Shown in pieces: positions 19,872 to 29,319 of a stretch of DNA of 36,032 bases. The notes beneath the pieces are model-generated. The model saw only the letters and a list, made by a program, of their open reading frames with translations, had not been told where the DNA came from and ran no database searches. The position numbers and the translations under genes are program-made. This stretch comes from Fragilaria crotonensis (lineage: Eukaryota > Bacillariophyta > Fragilariophyceae > Fragilariales > Fragilariaceae). Position 1 is the first letter of the stretch. Each line of letters begins with the position of its first letter. The stretch spans positions 1 to 36,032 of the forward strand of contig JAKSYS010000642.1 of assembly GCA_022925895.1 (NCBI GenBank), in the 5' to 3' direction.

Positions 19872-20764
19872 GATTTATTAGTTGGGTGATGTGACAACTG
19901 AGGAGGGGGAGGAAAGGAGTTAGCACAAACATATCATGGTAACGAGGGGTATCTGGTACTTGAGACTACTGGTGGCTCGAAACGACCACCGACAAGGCTT
20001 GAACCAATCGATTACGACCAACAACCAACAACACGATGCAACGATTCTCAGCCGATAACCACAATGTTCGTCCAACTCCTATCCTACAAGAATACATGCC
20101 ATCACCGCCGTCCATTTAAAAATGAAGTCAACTGCGTTCTCTGATTTCAACATCATCCACACACATCGCCACCATGGTCAAAACCCCGTGTCACTCACTT
20201 GGCGCAAAAGTGTGTGTTTCAATTTCACGTTCATCCCACGGTCGTCCAGTACTAATTTACAGAAGTAAGAGGTAAGAAAAATCTCGAATCGTCTGGTTTC
20301 GCTCCTCACGTGGGAACCAGTATTGCTCTACAGGAGATTTTGCCCACCGCACACTCTCGAACTGGCTGCTAGCAGTATCCATCGAGCCACACACATCCGC
20401 AAGGTCAATTTTCGACAAACAAGGTAGGTTCACCATGTTGGAATGCGAGCAAGCGAAGAGTTGAAACGAGTTGTGGCATAGAAAACAAGAATTTATCAGT
20501 GTTGTAGTCATCAAGTCGAAAGATTCAATGTGAAAACGAGGAGCTGAGTTGAGTTGTCTCATGGTGGTACTCCGGTGGAGAGGCTTCACTTTTTTCCCTG
20601 CACGACATTTTTCACGCGCAGTACCTGCGCATGCATGTGGTTGGCAGCGATCCGGTGACTCCGGACAAAATCACTCTTGGGTTATAATCGGGCTCACGGA
20701 CGCCTCACATTTTCATCTCTCTGGTTTCCTCACTTGCTCCTCTCTATCTCTCTCTTTCTGCAAG
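19872..20764. other. divergent promoter region of the ribosomal pair
   Basis: These 893 bp lie between the starts of eL33 and uS8. A 33-codon frame with a good start context (20174-20275) has no recognisable match. A pyrimidine-rich run (about 20733-20760, CT repeats) ends a few bases before the uS8 start and may be the 5' leader. No TATA box can be assigned firmly. Confidence 0.5.
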
Positions 20765-21471
20765 ATGGTGCGCATGTCAGTACTCGCCGATTGTCTCAAG
20801 ACAATTTCAAATGCCGAAAAGCGCGGTCGCAGACAGGTGCTCATCCGACCTTCATCAAAGGTTGTGATTAAGTTCCTTCAATGTATGCAGCAGCACGGTA
20901 CGTAAATTCAAACACACATACACACACTCGAGTGTTCGACGACCACTTCGGCACTTTTTCATTCCAACCATGGGGGTTTTCTTTTCAGTATCGTGAGCGC
21001 CGCAGGATGTTACATCCCGTGTTTCGCAGCGTTGACCCGATTACCAGTTCAAGGCCCCCGAGACTGTAGTTGTTGTATGATGACAGGCATGTCAATTATC
21101 ACACTCACGAACTCGATATCACTCATGAACTGTTTCGCCGTATGATATGCCACATGCTCGCTCACTAACGAACGTGTTTGTTTCTTTCTTTTTCTTCTGC
21201 AATGCAAATAGGATACATTGGTGAATTCGAAATTATCGATGATCACCGTTCCAACAAGATTGTTATTGAGTTGACTGGCCGCCTTAACAAGTGCGGTGTC
21301 ATTAGTCCTCGTTTCGATGTTGAGTATGCTGAAATTGAGAAATGGATTGTGAACTTGTTGCCATCCAGGCAATTTGGACACATTATCCTTTCTACCACGT
21401 ATGGAATTATGACACATGAAGAGGCCAGACGCAAGAAGACTGGAGGAAAGATTCTTGGTTTCTTTTACTGA
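20765..21471 (+). CDS. RPS15A: 40S ribosomal protein uS8 (S15a), two exons
   Basis: Exons 20765-20897 and 21212-21471 join across a 314-nt intron (GTACGT to AAATAG) to give 130 residues, exactly the usual length. The protein starts [20 protein letters not shown]. It continues with [21 protein letters not shown] to the junction, then [27 protein letters not shown], and the invariant [14 protein letters not shown], ending GGKILGFFY. It sits in the small cytosolic subunit. The intron is several times longer than most in this window, a common trait of ribosomal protein genes. It carries one snoRNA box-C-like ATGATGA without a box D. The gene converges with the prolyl hydroxylase gene, 168 bp apart. 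Confidence 0.96.
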
Positions 21472-21639
21472 AGGAAACGAACAAAACTATAAAAATGGAA
21501 CATCAGTGATTCTTCTGTTTGCATGTGTCTTTTCCTAGTCGAGCGGTTGCGAGGAAGGAGTTATCATACTCGTTTTGATCCACAAAACGCATCACAAAGA
21601 ACACACGTAGCCATCATGCTAATTTCATTCTGCACATCA

Positions 21640-23165
21640 CTATACACATCCCATCGCTTCCGCTTGACTGTAATTGTACAACCTCACCCATGTATGTATC
21701 CCGTACTTGTCGCCCTCAATAACGGGAAGGCTTTCACTCATCATCGCCGCATTACGCTTTCGTGGATCCGAGTTCAACACGTTGGACCAGACGAGGAGCT
21801 GCCCCTTCTTGGGTGGTACCATCAGCCAATCCAGATTAGGAAATCCCATGGAACCACCGTCAGGTACATCCGTGAGGCACAAAAAGATACTAAGAACGCG
21901 CGGACCTGCAGGCATCCACAAATCATGCAAGGGTACATCGTGATGCATTCCAAACGACTGCATCTTGCGGTAGTGAACAAATTCGAAGGGCTCAATGTAC
22001 GACAGATCCGTGTCGAGCAGCGACAATAGATCTTTCTGAAGCTTTTGGTATGCACCGTCGTTGCAATCCGCACTGAAGGCGCTTTTGCTCTGACGCCGTA
22101 CATTATGAACTTCCTTGAGGCCCATTGGAGCAACTGGAGTGGATTCTTTCCATGATAGACTCTTTGCGAGTGCCAATAAGTCATCAGCTTCTCGAGACGA
22201 CAGAAAATCATCCCATTTGAGTATCCATGGATCATCTGGTTCCTTTCCCTCGTATACCAATTCTGGTTGTCCTTGCCGTTGGAGGTGCTTCAACTTAAGC
22301 TGTAAACCATCTGCAAGAACCCAAGGGTTCGTTGGCTCCACGTCCTTACAAAGTTCGTACCTATCTCGCTTATCGCATAAACGACAAGCCAGAGGACATT
22401 CCATCATCATGAACGCTAGATTGTTTTCGCATTCGTCGTCGAAGGCTCGCGATATACAATCAGGTCGTGAGTTCATACAGAGGATGCGTTTTGCCAACGG
22501 ATACGTCGTGACGTTATGGAATGCGTAGTCATCCATGGCGACGACGAGACCGTACAGTTTGGATTTTTCGGCGTCGGTGGTCCCTAGGCTCTGGTCCGCC
22601 CCCCAATCGGCTTCAGAATATCGAAAGTGCCGCAGACTATATTTGTGTGTGGGTGTCAGAAGTGGAATCGTTGTTGAATCTGGCAATACAGCACAGGGTT
22701 GGATCAAGCATGTCATACTCACATTTCATCGTCGTCCGCACCCTCCTCGAGCACCTTATTTCGATTGATGCATATCTTGCATGACTGTTTACAAGTTTTC
22801 TTCATAAAGGATGGATTTTTAATGCACTCTCCTTCTGCTTGCCATCGTTCACAATTAGGATGCGCATCTTCACAGTCCAGGTGGACATCCCATGGCAACA
22901 GCCACTCCTTTCCAACGCACAATTCACAACTCTGCTGGCACGACCGCGCCATATACACGGGGTTGTTGACACACTCTCCGGCCTGAGCCCAAAACAAGCA
23001 CCGTGAATCTTCATCAATGCATTCGTTGCTGTCGCAGGTACCATCTGCTTTGCATGTAGCATCTGGTTCATCATCTTCATGATCATAATCATCAACGCCT
23101 TGTCCTCGGGCAATCGACCAAGTTGTCAAAACGAGCATCAACGCGCATAACACCAGCGACACCAT
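21640..23165 (-). CDS. secreted triple-ShK prolyl 4-hydroxylase-like protein, two exons
   Basis: Exons 23165-22723 and 22636-21640 join across an 86-nt intron (GTGAGT to AAATATAG) to give 479 residues. The first about 22 residues are a signal peptide. Three six-Cys ShK-type domains follow (C49-C83, C98-C132 and a diverged C201-C235), with an acidic linker between. The C-terminal half is a prolyl 4-hydroxylase alpha-subunit-like 2-oxoglutarate dioxygenase: HHD for iron at His379-Asp381, GGSMGFPN, PPKKGQLLVW, and Lys458 in GDKYG for 2-oxoglutarate. The distal iron His expected just before LPV appears to be Ser or Met (SESLPV). Such ShK/P4H fusions would hydroxylate secreted or ER proteins, but the missing ligand leaves catalysis open. 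Confidence 0.88.
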
Positions 23166-23735
23166 TATTCTTTGGACTTCCCTACTCTCTACTCTCTCTC
23201 TCTCTAGAAAGAATTATCGATCATGGTATCATGGATCACTGTTCTGAATCGAGTACTCGACTACTAGTACTACTAGTACCTGGTACTATCTTGCACAATG
23301 ACAGCGCACTCCGATTATGATAGTATAAACGTCGTACAAGCGTACAAGTAGTAGACCTACATGAGGAGAACGGAGAACAAAGCAGACTACCGGTAGTAGC
23401 CAGTAGCCAGTAGCCAGTAGCCACACGTTACAGCAGGGTATAGCGTATGGCGACACCCTTGGCGACAGGCAATGCTACATACCTGGTACTGAGTACGGTA
23501 GCTGCAGACTGAGTGTCATCTGTAAAAACTTGTCACATGATACCCAACACATGACGTCACTGTACTGACCCTTTCACGTCCTACGGCTGGTTGCAGCCTC
23601 ATGATGCTTTTAGTAGCATACGTAGGCCCCAGTATAGATTTATTTATTGATTTAATAATTCGAAGTAAAAATCATGACGCATGTTGAATACATCTCAATG
23701 AACATCATTGAGCGAGCACACACTCAAATCACAAT
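23166..23735. other. intergenic, repeat-rich, no gene seen
   Basis: This is the promoter side of the prolyl hydroxylase gene. It opens with a CT/GA run near 23180-23207. GTAC and TAGTAC words follow (about 23248-23285 and 23326-23350), then a 7-bp tandem repeat. No open frame of interest is present. Confidence 0.6.
23397..23424. repeat. 7-bp tandem repeat (TAGCCAG)n
   Basis: Three exact TAGCCAG units are followed by one TAGCCAC variant, read directly. Confidence 0.9.
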
Positions 23736-24343
23736 TGACGATTCATTGATGCATTGCCAGCGCCAGTGATTCTGATACGTGCAATTCGAACTACGGTGAA
23801 TACTTGGTTGACCTCGAAAGCTACCTCAATGCCTCGGTTGCACTCGCAAAAAGACGGCATGCTGTGTTATGCATGTACGAATTGTACCGTCGAGAAAACC
23901 ATCGATATGTGGCAGGCTGGTGCTGAAGACGCTGCCGATGAAGGCCCCGGCATTCTAGACAATGCAGACTGCAGCACGTGCGTAGAAGAGTGCTCAACGT
24001 GAGGCGTGGTCGACAGCGAGCACACCTCGTGGATGCCATCTTGCTCACGGGGGGAAACATTCGTGGAGGGACCGAGTATCCTCCTGGTTCCTTCTTTTCG
24101 TTGGAGGCTCTGGAAGCTGAAATCAAGTCAGATGAAGTGGTCGGAGGAGTCGTCAACATTTACGCCGAACTCATGTCCTACAATGTGCCTCGCCAATCTT
24201 GTGCCGCCAGAACAACGAATTGGGTGCCAGGTGCAATTCAATTGCATGATTGGAGTATTCTTGTTCCAACTCGACAATCACCCAGTTCTACAGTCCTCGC
24301 AAAGGATCGGGAATTGACAAATGCTATCGAACGTCTGCGTTGA
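23736..24343 (+). pseudogene. frame-disrupted Cys-rich gene remnant
   Basis: Protein-like sequence moves between frames without GT-AG sites at the switches. Frame one reads NYGEYLVDLESYLNASVAL from about 23789 and stops at 23924-23926. The overlapping frame carries CYACTNC and CSTCVEEC with an acidic stretch between and stops at 24000-24002. The first frame is open again to 24341-24343 (LVDAILLTGGNIRGGTEY). Two compensating shifts, near 23855 and 24000, would give one continuous product. From memory, the YGEYL motif followed by CxxC pairs resembles a secreted or membrane Cys-rich family common in diatoms, but I cannot name it. It could be decayed, or intact with assembly indels. It converges with the transposase-like gene. 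Confidence 0.45.
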
Positions 24344-24420
24344 AAGTCCCAGGATGTTGGCAGCAAGGCATTTCCCTCAATGATGCTCTTGTTTCATCTT
24401 GATGTCTACTTGTTTAAGGA

Positions 24421-27400
24421 CTACTGTGTGTATGGTTGCTCGGAGTAAACAAAACTTGCCTTGCAGAATGACGTGTCAAAATCCAGAGCACAGCGGTGTG
24501 TCTTGAATAGTTTGACAAGCTTCTCGATGTTGATGGGATCAGCTGTGTGTGTAACATTGCCAACGTTGTTTTCGTTCAAACTGATCCAGATCTTGAAGTA
24601 AGCACATATGTATTGCCTGGCTCGCCGTGAAAAGTGTCTGATCCTTGCTTTGGTTAACACATTGTCCGTCGACATGCTCTCTCGCACCACAGACCTAAAG
24701 TTCTCTTTCCCCTTCTTTCTCCGCAGAGCAACTCGGCGGTAGAAATTCTTGGCACAACCCCAAGAATACTCGATTCCTTCGCCTGCAAGTTCGCAGTGAC
24801 ATTTTGGAGTTCGGTCAACAAGTACTCCCATTTCCCTTCCCATGGATTGCAATAGAGTCTCCTCTTCTTCAAAATCGAGACAGTTACTCATCAAGGACTT
24901 CAACGAAAAGTACTTTTGCACAAGGCCGAACACATCCCGTGTTCCATTCAATGTGTACTTCTCCAGTTGGGATTCGTCAACGAAGCCTCTCTCCCAAAGT
25001 ACCTGTAACAGACCCTTTGCTTTGTTCTCCCATCCTTCAATGACTTTCGGTTTTGTCTCTTGAATCGGTAAGTTGTGTTCTTGTGCCGTTGTCTGTATGG
25101 CTTCCTTCTTACCCTTCGCAGTAATTCCCTTTTCCTTTAGGTGTCGAATGAGCTCCTCTCGAGTGTACTTTCTTGTGACTGTTTGCCCATCCAGTAGTTG
25201 ATCATGCCGTCTTTCCTCACGCTGTGTTTGAGTCATCCAAAATGGGCCAATATCATCTGCTTTGAAAACCATCGATTGAGTGTTCCCTGGTTCCAGCTTA
25301 GGTGAGTACGGTCCAAGGTATCCTTGAGTTTGTTTTATTACAGTGTTTCTCAACCGTTTCTGTGCACCTCCATACAACTTTGTCATTCGCGCAACATTTA
25401 GGCCATCCTCTTTCTGTCGATCATGACCACAGGAATGATCGAAAAGAAACAAGAACTCGTATTGAGGGTAGAGTACCTTGAGAACATCGACACAATCTTC
25501 GAGCTGCAAGACCATGTGCTGATAGGTCCAGTAGCCCTCCGAGTTAGCCCCGTATTCGAATTCTCTAACGAATGGTGTTGTCGTAAGTTCCAACTTGAAC
25601 ACATTCTTTCTTGTGTCGTGCGCTGCTTGCTTGTCCATGTACGTTGATCCTCGCCTTGACTCATTCACTCGTTGCAGGTCTTGTACTGTTAGCTGCATTC
25701 CAAAACCAAATTCTCGACTTTGAAAAGCCGATATCATTATTCCCATTCCTTCGTCCTTGGGAACAATATAGGTTTCTTTGCTCGGTCCGTACCATTGTTT
25801 CCCTGGCATGGTGAATTGCTTGAATATGCATTCATCATGGCCAAAGATTACCAATGGCTTGGCTCCAACCGGGAATCTTATGCTCAAGTCTCCACCGAAT
25901 TCTGTTTCTTTCAACTTCTCCGGATTGACAGTATCGACATGATATTCAATGATGTTGCCCTGCTTGTATCCAGAGCCCTTTGCTACGTCACCATTCTCTT
26001 CCATGACGACGGCTTCAGCCAAGGTGACCTGTGTCCAACGATGCATCCGTTGTTCGTAGGTGAGGTATCGCTTGCAGAAGTCCCAACGGTATTGAATTGT
26101 TGCGGGCTTTTCGTGCCCATCAACATAGTACCCCTTCTTCCGTGCGGCGTATCGAAATCCCAATCGAATCATCCAGCGATAGACTGTGCTGGGGCTTACA
26201 CTGGTAAGTCCGTGCGGGACAAGTATTTGTCTCAACTTAGACTGGTACTCTTCTGAGTCCAAATCAAGCATGACGGCAGCCCCACTAACACTCAGCTCAT
26301 CTTCTTCTTCGCCCTCATCACATTCAGCAAATGTGGAATGTACAAGCATGGGAAGAGCTTTGTCGTGGATGTATTCCGACAACATCTCAATTGACAGTGT
26401 TTCAAGGTTTTCCTTTGCGTACTTTTTGATTCGCATGCAGACATCAGGGTTGGCATGCAGGAAAGGTGGTAGGTTGTCTTTGGAGTTTACTGGCAGGGCA
26501 AACTTTCGGTGCTTTCGAGAGTGGCAATACCATTTTGTCACAATGCGAGCATGTGTTGCGAGTGTGATCCCCTGCTTTGCAAGTCTTTGGACCGCAATAC
26601 TGCAGCAGTGTTCCCACGTCCAAGCACTCATGTTTTCTCTTGCCAGTTGCAAGGCGAGCGCAATGTATTGGCACTTTTGTCGCAGCGCCCACTTCTGGTG
26701 TTGACTGATGTTGTCTTCTATGTTTACTTCGCGACCATTCAGTATCAAGGTGATGTATCCCGAGCTTGACCTGTTTGCTTGCTGAAGGATTTCAATTTGG
26801 TTGTTGATTGCTGCGAGCGTTGAGGATTCGTTTTGAAAGGGGTTGAATAGCTGCTTTGCTTCTGGCGAATCGAAATACGTTACTGGTGCTTGTTGTGCAA
26901 CCGTGTTGTCAGTTGTCGTGGTCGGTAGACCTTCTTCCTCCTCCGCTGCAAGCTCTGTCACTACTGGTGACGACGGACCTTCTTCGGCCTCCTTGTCGTG
27001 GTCCGCAAGCTCTGGCACTGCTGGTGACGGAGGAGTCCAAATGGATGGCATGGTGCTGCCCACACCTTCTTCCTCCTCCGCAGCAAGCTCTGACACTAGT
27101 GGTGACGAACCTTCTTCCGCTCCCTTATCGTCTGCAAGCTTGTCTGGCACTGCTGGTGAGTGAGGAGTCCAAATGGATGGCATGCTGCTCGCACCAACTT
27201 CAAAGGCGTCAGCAGGTGCGTTAGTTCTCTCGTCTGTGATTCGTCTCCTCTTTCGAGGCATCATATTTGGAGCCGGAGAGATCGTCGCATCGCAGAAAAG
27301 TTGCCGCCTAGTACTTTCACTCCTCAGCTGCCTCTTTGAGAATGGAACACAGCAGCTTGCCTCCCATTGCAATGAATTCCCATACGTAGGAAGCTTTGGA

Positions 27401-27831
27401 GAAGTTTTAGTAGTGTCTCCTGTGATATAGAGGAATCTATATATGCCTTTCCCCTTCGGTTGGTATTCATGTCGGAATACCATTATCTTCTGGCCCTCGA
27501 CATTCTGGACCTCATTTGCTTTCAACGATCTGTGTGGGAATGACTTATTCAAGTGTTTCACAAGTGCATTTGCACCGAACTGAATGGTATCACCATTTGG
27601 GTGCTTAGCATGAAGGTATTCACCGAATTGACCCACAGGTAACCAGCGACCATGAATGGCGCGGTCGCTCATGGCGGCCAATACCGATATTGTCATAATT
27701 TTGTGAATTTCACTGCTGCTGTATTTCCCCAAAGCTTTTCCACTCATGATCTTAATAACTAGTCTAATACCTTTCGGGGAAATACTGCAGCTCAAGAAAT
27801 GAGAAAAATCTTGAACGATCTGGAACGACAT
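24421..27831 (-). CDS. DDE-type transposase-like protein, intact 1136-residue frame
   Basis: This is a single exon; ATG codons at residues 1 and 29 are both possible starts. Residues 1-140 form an unassigned N-terminal domain. Residues 210-300 hold an acidic Pro-rich linker made of two copies of a SMPSIWTP unit. Residues 540-590 contain a helix-turn-helix of IS630/Tc1 style (STVYRWMIRLGFRY, then YYVDGHEKP). Catalytic candidates are Asp666 (IFGHDE), Asp798 (LFLFDHSCGHD) and Glu1021 (GIEYSWGCAKNFYRR, matching the NPIE-x-x-W motif). A SAP-like segment (about 888-920, LIRHLKEKGITAKGKKEAI) lies between the second and third. DDE enzymes cut and join transposon DNA. No terminal inverted repeats were found around the gene, so it may be a domesticated or immobilised copy. 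The third catalytic residue is inference. Confidence 0.8.
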   Translation of the reverse strand: MSFQIVQDFSHFLSCSISPKGIRLVIKIMSGKALGKYSSSEIHKIMTISVLAAMSDRAIHGRWLPVGQFGEYLHAKHPNGDTIQFGANALVKHLNKSFPHRSLKANEVQNVEGQKIMVFRHEYQPKGKGIYRFLYITGDTTKTSPKLPTYGNSLQWEASCCVPFSKRQLRSESTRRQLFCDATISPAPNMMPRKRRRITDERTNAPADAFEVGASSMPSIWTPHSPAVPDKLADDKGAEEGSSPLVSELAAEEEEGVGSTMPSIWTPPSPAVPELADHDKEAEEGPSSPVVTELAAEEEEGLPTTTTDNTVAQQAPVTYFDSPEAKQLFNPFQNESSTLAAINNQIEILQQANRSSSGYITLILNGREVNIEDNISQHQKWALRQKCQYIALALQLARENMSAWTWEHCCSIAVQRLAKQGITLATHARIVTKWYCHSRKHRKFALPVNSKDNLPPFLHANPDVCMRIKKYAKENLETLSIEMLSEYIHDKALPMLVHSTFAECDEGEEEDELSVSGAAVMLDLDSEEYQSKLRQILVPHGLTSVSPSTVYRWMIRLGFRYAARKKGYYVDGHEKPATIQYRWDFCKRYLTYEQRMHRWTQVTLAEAVVMEENGDVAKGSGYKQGNIIEYHVDTVNPEKLKETEFGGDLSIRFPVGAKPLVIFGHDECIFKQFTMPGKQWYGPSKETYIVPKDEGMGIMISAFQSREFGFGMQLTVQDLQRVNESRRGSTYMDKQAAHDTRKNVFKLELTTTPFVREFEYGANSEGYWTYQHMVLQLEDCVDVLKVLYPQYEFLFLFDHSCGHDRQKEDGLNVARMTKLYGGAQKRLRNTVIKQTQGYLGPYSPKLEPGNTQSMVFKADDIGPFWMTQTQREERRHDQLLDGQTVTRKYTREELIRHLKEKGITAKGKKEAIQTTAQEHNLPIQETKPKVIEGWENKAKGLLQVLWERGFVDESQLEKYTLNGTRDVFGLVQKYFSLKSLMSNCLDFEEEETLLQSMGREMGVLVDRTPKCHCELAGEGIEYSWGCAKNFYRRVALRRKKGKENFRSVVRESMSTDNVLTKARIRHFSRRARQYICAYFKIWISLNENNVGNVTHTADPINIEKLVKLFKTHRCALDFDTSFCKASFVYSEQPYTQ
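26931..27193 (-). repeat. two-copy tandem repeat of about 130 bp inside the transposase-like gene
   Basis: Copy one (about 26931-27065) and copy two (about 27066-27193) share long identical stretches. Both encode MPSIWTP, then SPAVP, an acidic run, and ELAAEEEEG. The copies differ by substitutions and small in-frame indels, so the duplication is not brand new. Confidence 0.8.
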
Positions 27832-28400
27832 TGTGAGCCGATGGAAGCATGCAATTTGGCGCGATGATTTTGGGTTCGCAAGGGTTACTGTTATAGCGTT
27901 GTACTAGGCCTACGTGGGCTACTATAAGTTTTCTTTGATTGCAACCAGCTATACGCTACGGTTATACAGTACTCCAGTAAGACACTAACACATAGGGATT
28001 TCATGCTGAATCGGATCCGAGGTCGGAGTGTGGAAGGTGGAAGGTGGCGGAAGTAGTAAATTCGAAACACGAAGCACGACCGCTGACGAATACTACAACA
28101 CGAATAAACAATTGACCGAGTTTGTCTCCACATCTCGCTCGCTCAGACCTTAAAAACGGCTGTGAGTTTCTCAACGGCAACCGAACACTATAATTTTAAA
28201 GCGTACTCCGTAGCCTATAGTGCAAATCAAGCGTCGAGCTCTTTTTCCCTATGCCACGGTCATTCTGTTTGGATTCTTACTTTCGTGGACAGGCGCACCC
28301 GCATTATATAGAGGGCACACAGCATCCAGATACGGCAATACCGCCCCCTTCAATTCAGACACAAAGTAAAGAAACCACAACACCGAAACGAATTTGAATC
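27832..28400. other. divergent promoter region of the transposase-like and SNARE genes
   Basis: No gene is seen in these 569 bp. An E2F-like TTTGGCGCG lies at 27855-27863, just upstream of the transposase start. A TATA-like element lies on the SNARE side at 28305. Confidence 0.55.
28305..28311 (+). promoter_or_regulatory. possible TATA box of the SNARE gene
   Basis: TATATAG lies 90 bp upstream of the SNARE start codon, preceded by a GC-richer stretch. Distance and sequence fit a core promoter, but no transcript start is known. Confidence 0.4.
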
Positions 28401-29319
28401 ATGGCTGACAACAAGTTGCGCTGCTGCGTCGTGCTCCGTCTTGAGTCCTCGGGATCCACCATGATCGCCAAGTACGATCATGCTGGTCAGTACGAGACAC
28501 ACGGAGGAGCTGCAACCTCCAGTCTTTACGGAGGTCGCGATCAGGACTTTGCTGATGCTGTGCAGGAAGCTATTTCGAAAGACCCGCCCGGTGGACTATC
28601 TGGTGGATTCGGAGGCTTCAAGGTCATTCAATCAGATGTGCATCAGTTGGTTTATGGAGCCGATCCCTCTGGAATCTGTAAGTCATTTGCGTCATTGCGT
28701 GGAAGCTTAGAAGGCTGCTTCTTTTGGAAAAAAAACGGAATTGATCCAATTCCTTATTCAATGAGATTTTAAATACTAGTCGTATGTGTTTTACACATTA
28801 TGCATTATACACGAAATATTCGCTCACATTTTCTTATTTTATTCCAAAATAGGTATTGCGGTCATCACCGGCACTCGCTACCCATCTCGAGTGGCGATCA
28901 AGATGTTGCAAGAACTCTACACGGAGTTCGACGCCCAATTTGGAGCCGACGCAAAAATGGCACCGACGAACTCGTTGAGCAAGAAAGCCAAGACCTTGCT
29001 CTCGAGCCAATGCAAGCGCTACGAAGATCCCAGCAATGTTGACAAGGCACAAAAGGTGCTCGGGCAGGTGGACGTTGTCAAGGGTCAAATGCAGGACAAC
29101 ATTGCTGGTATGCTCCAGAACACAGAGAAGGCCGAGAGCCTTGCCGAAAAGAGTGATCAGCTCAATGAGCAAGCCACTGTATTCAAGAAGCGTTCCGGTG
29201 ACTTGAAGAACCAAATGAGGTGGAAGAACCTCAAAATGACGCTTATTTTAGGCGGTCTTGTCATCGGAATCCTTCTGGTGATCATTGTACCGTTGATTGT
29301 CAGGGCCAATGAGAAGTAG
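28401..29319 (+). CDS. longin-domain R-SNARE, VAMP7-like, two exons
   Basis: Exons 28401-28677 and 28853-29319 join across a 175-nt intron (GTAAGT to AAATAG, Cys93 split) to give 247 residues. Residues 1-120 form a longin-type domain (RCCVVLRLES at the start, then ITGTRYPSRVAIKMLQELY). Residues about 155-217 form the SNARE coiled coil (VDVVKGQMQDNI), followed by a single C-terminal membrane anchor (about 219-242, LKMTLILGGLVIGILLVIIV). Such tail-anchored SNAREs drive fusion of vesicles with endosomal, vacuolar or plasma membranes. At the central ionic layer the usual Arg (as in QRGERL) is Asn182 (QNTEKA). The C-terminal anchor separates it from lipid-anchored Ykt6. The exact VAMP class cannot be fixed here. 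Confidence 0.88.

Noticed and set aside
20174-20275. 33-codon frame with a strong start context in the ribosomal divergent region
   Set aside because: It matches no small ribosomal or other protein I know and lies in promoter DNA. It may be an upstream ORF at most.
21070-21211. snoRNA box-C-like ATGATGA inside the uS8 intron
   Set aside because: No CTGA box D follows before the intron end and no terminal stem could be drawn, so an intronic C/D snoRNA is not supported.
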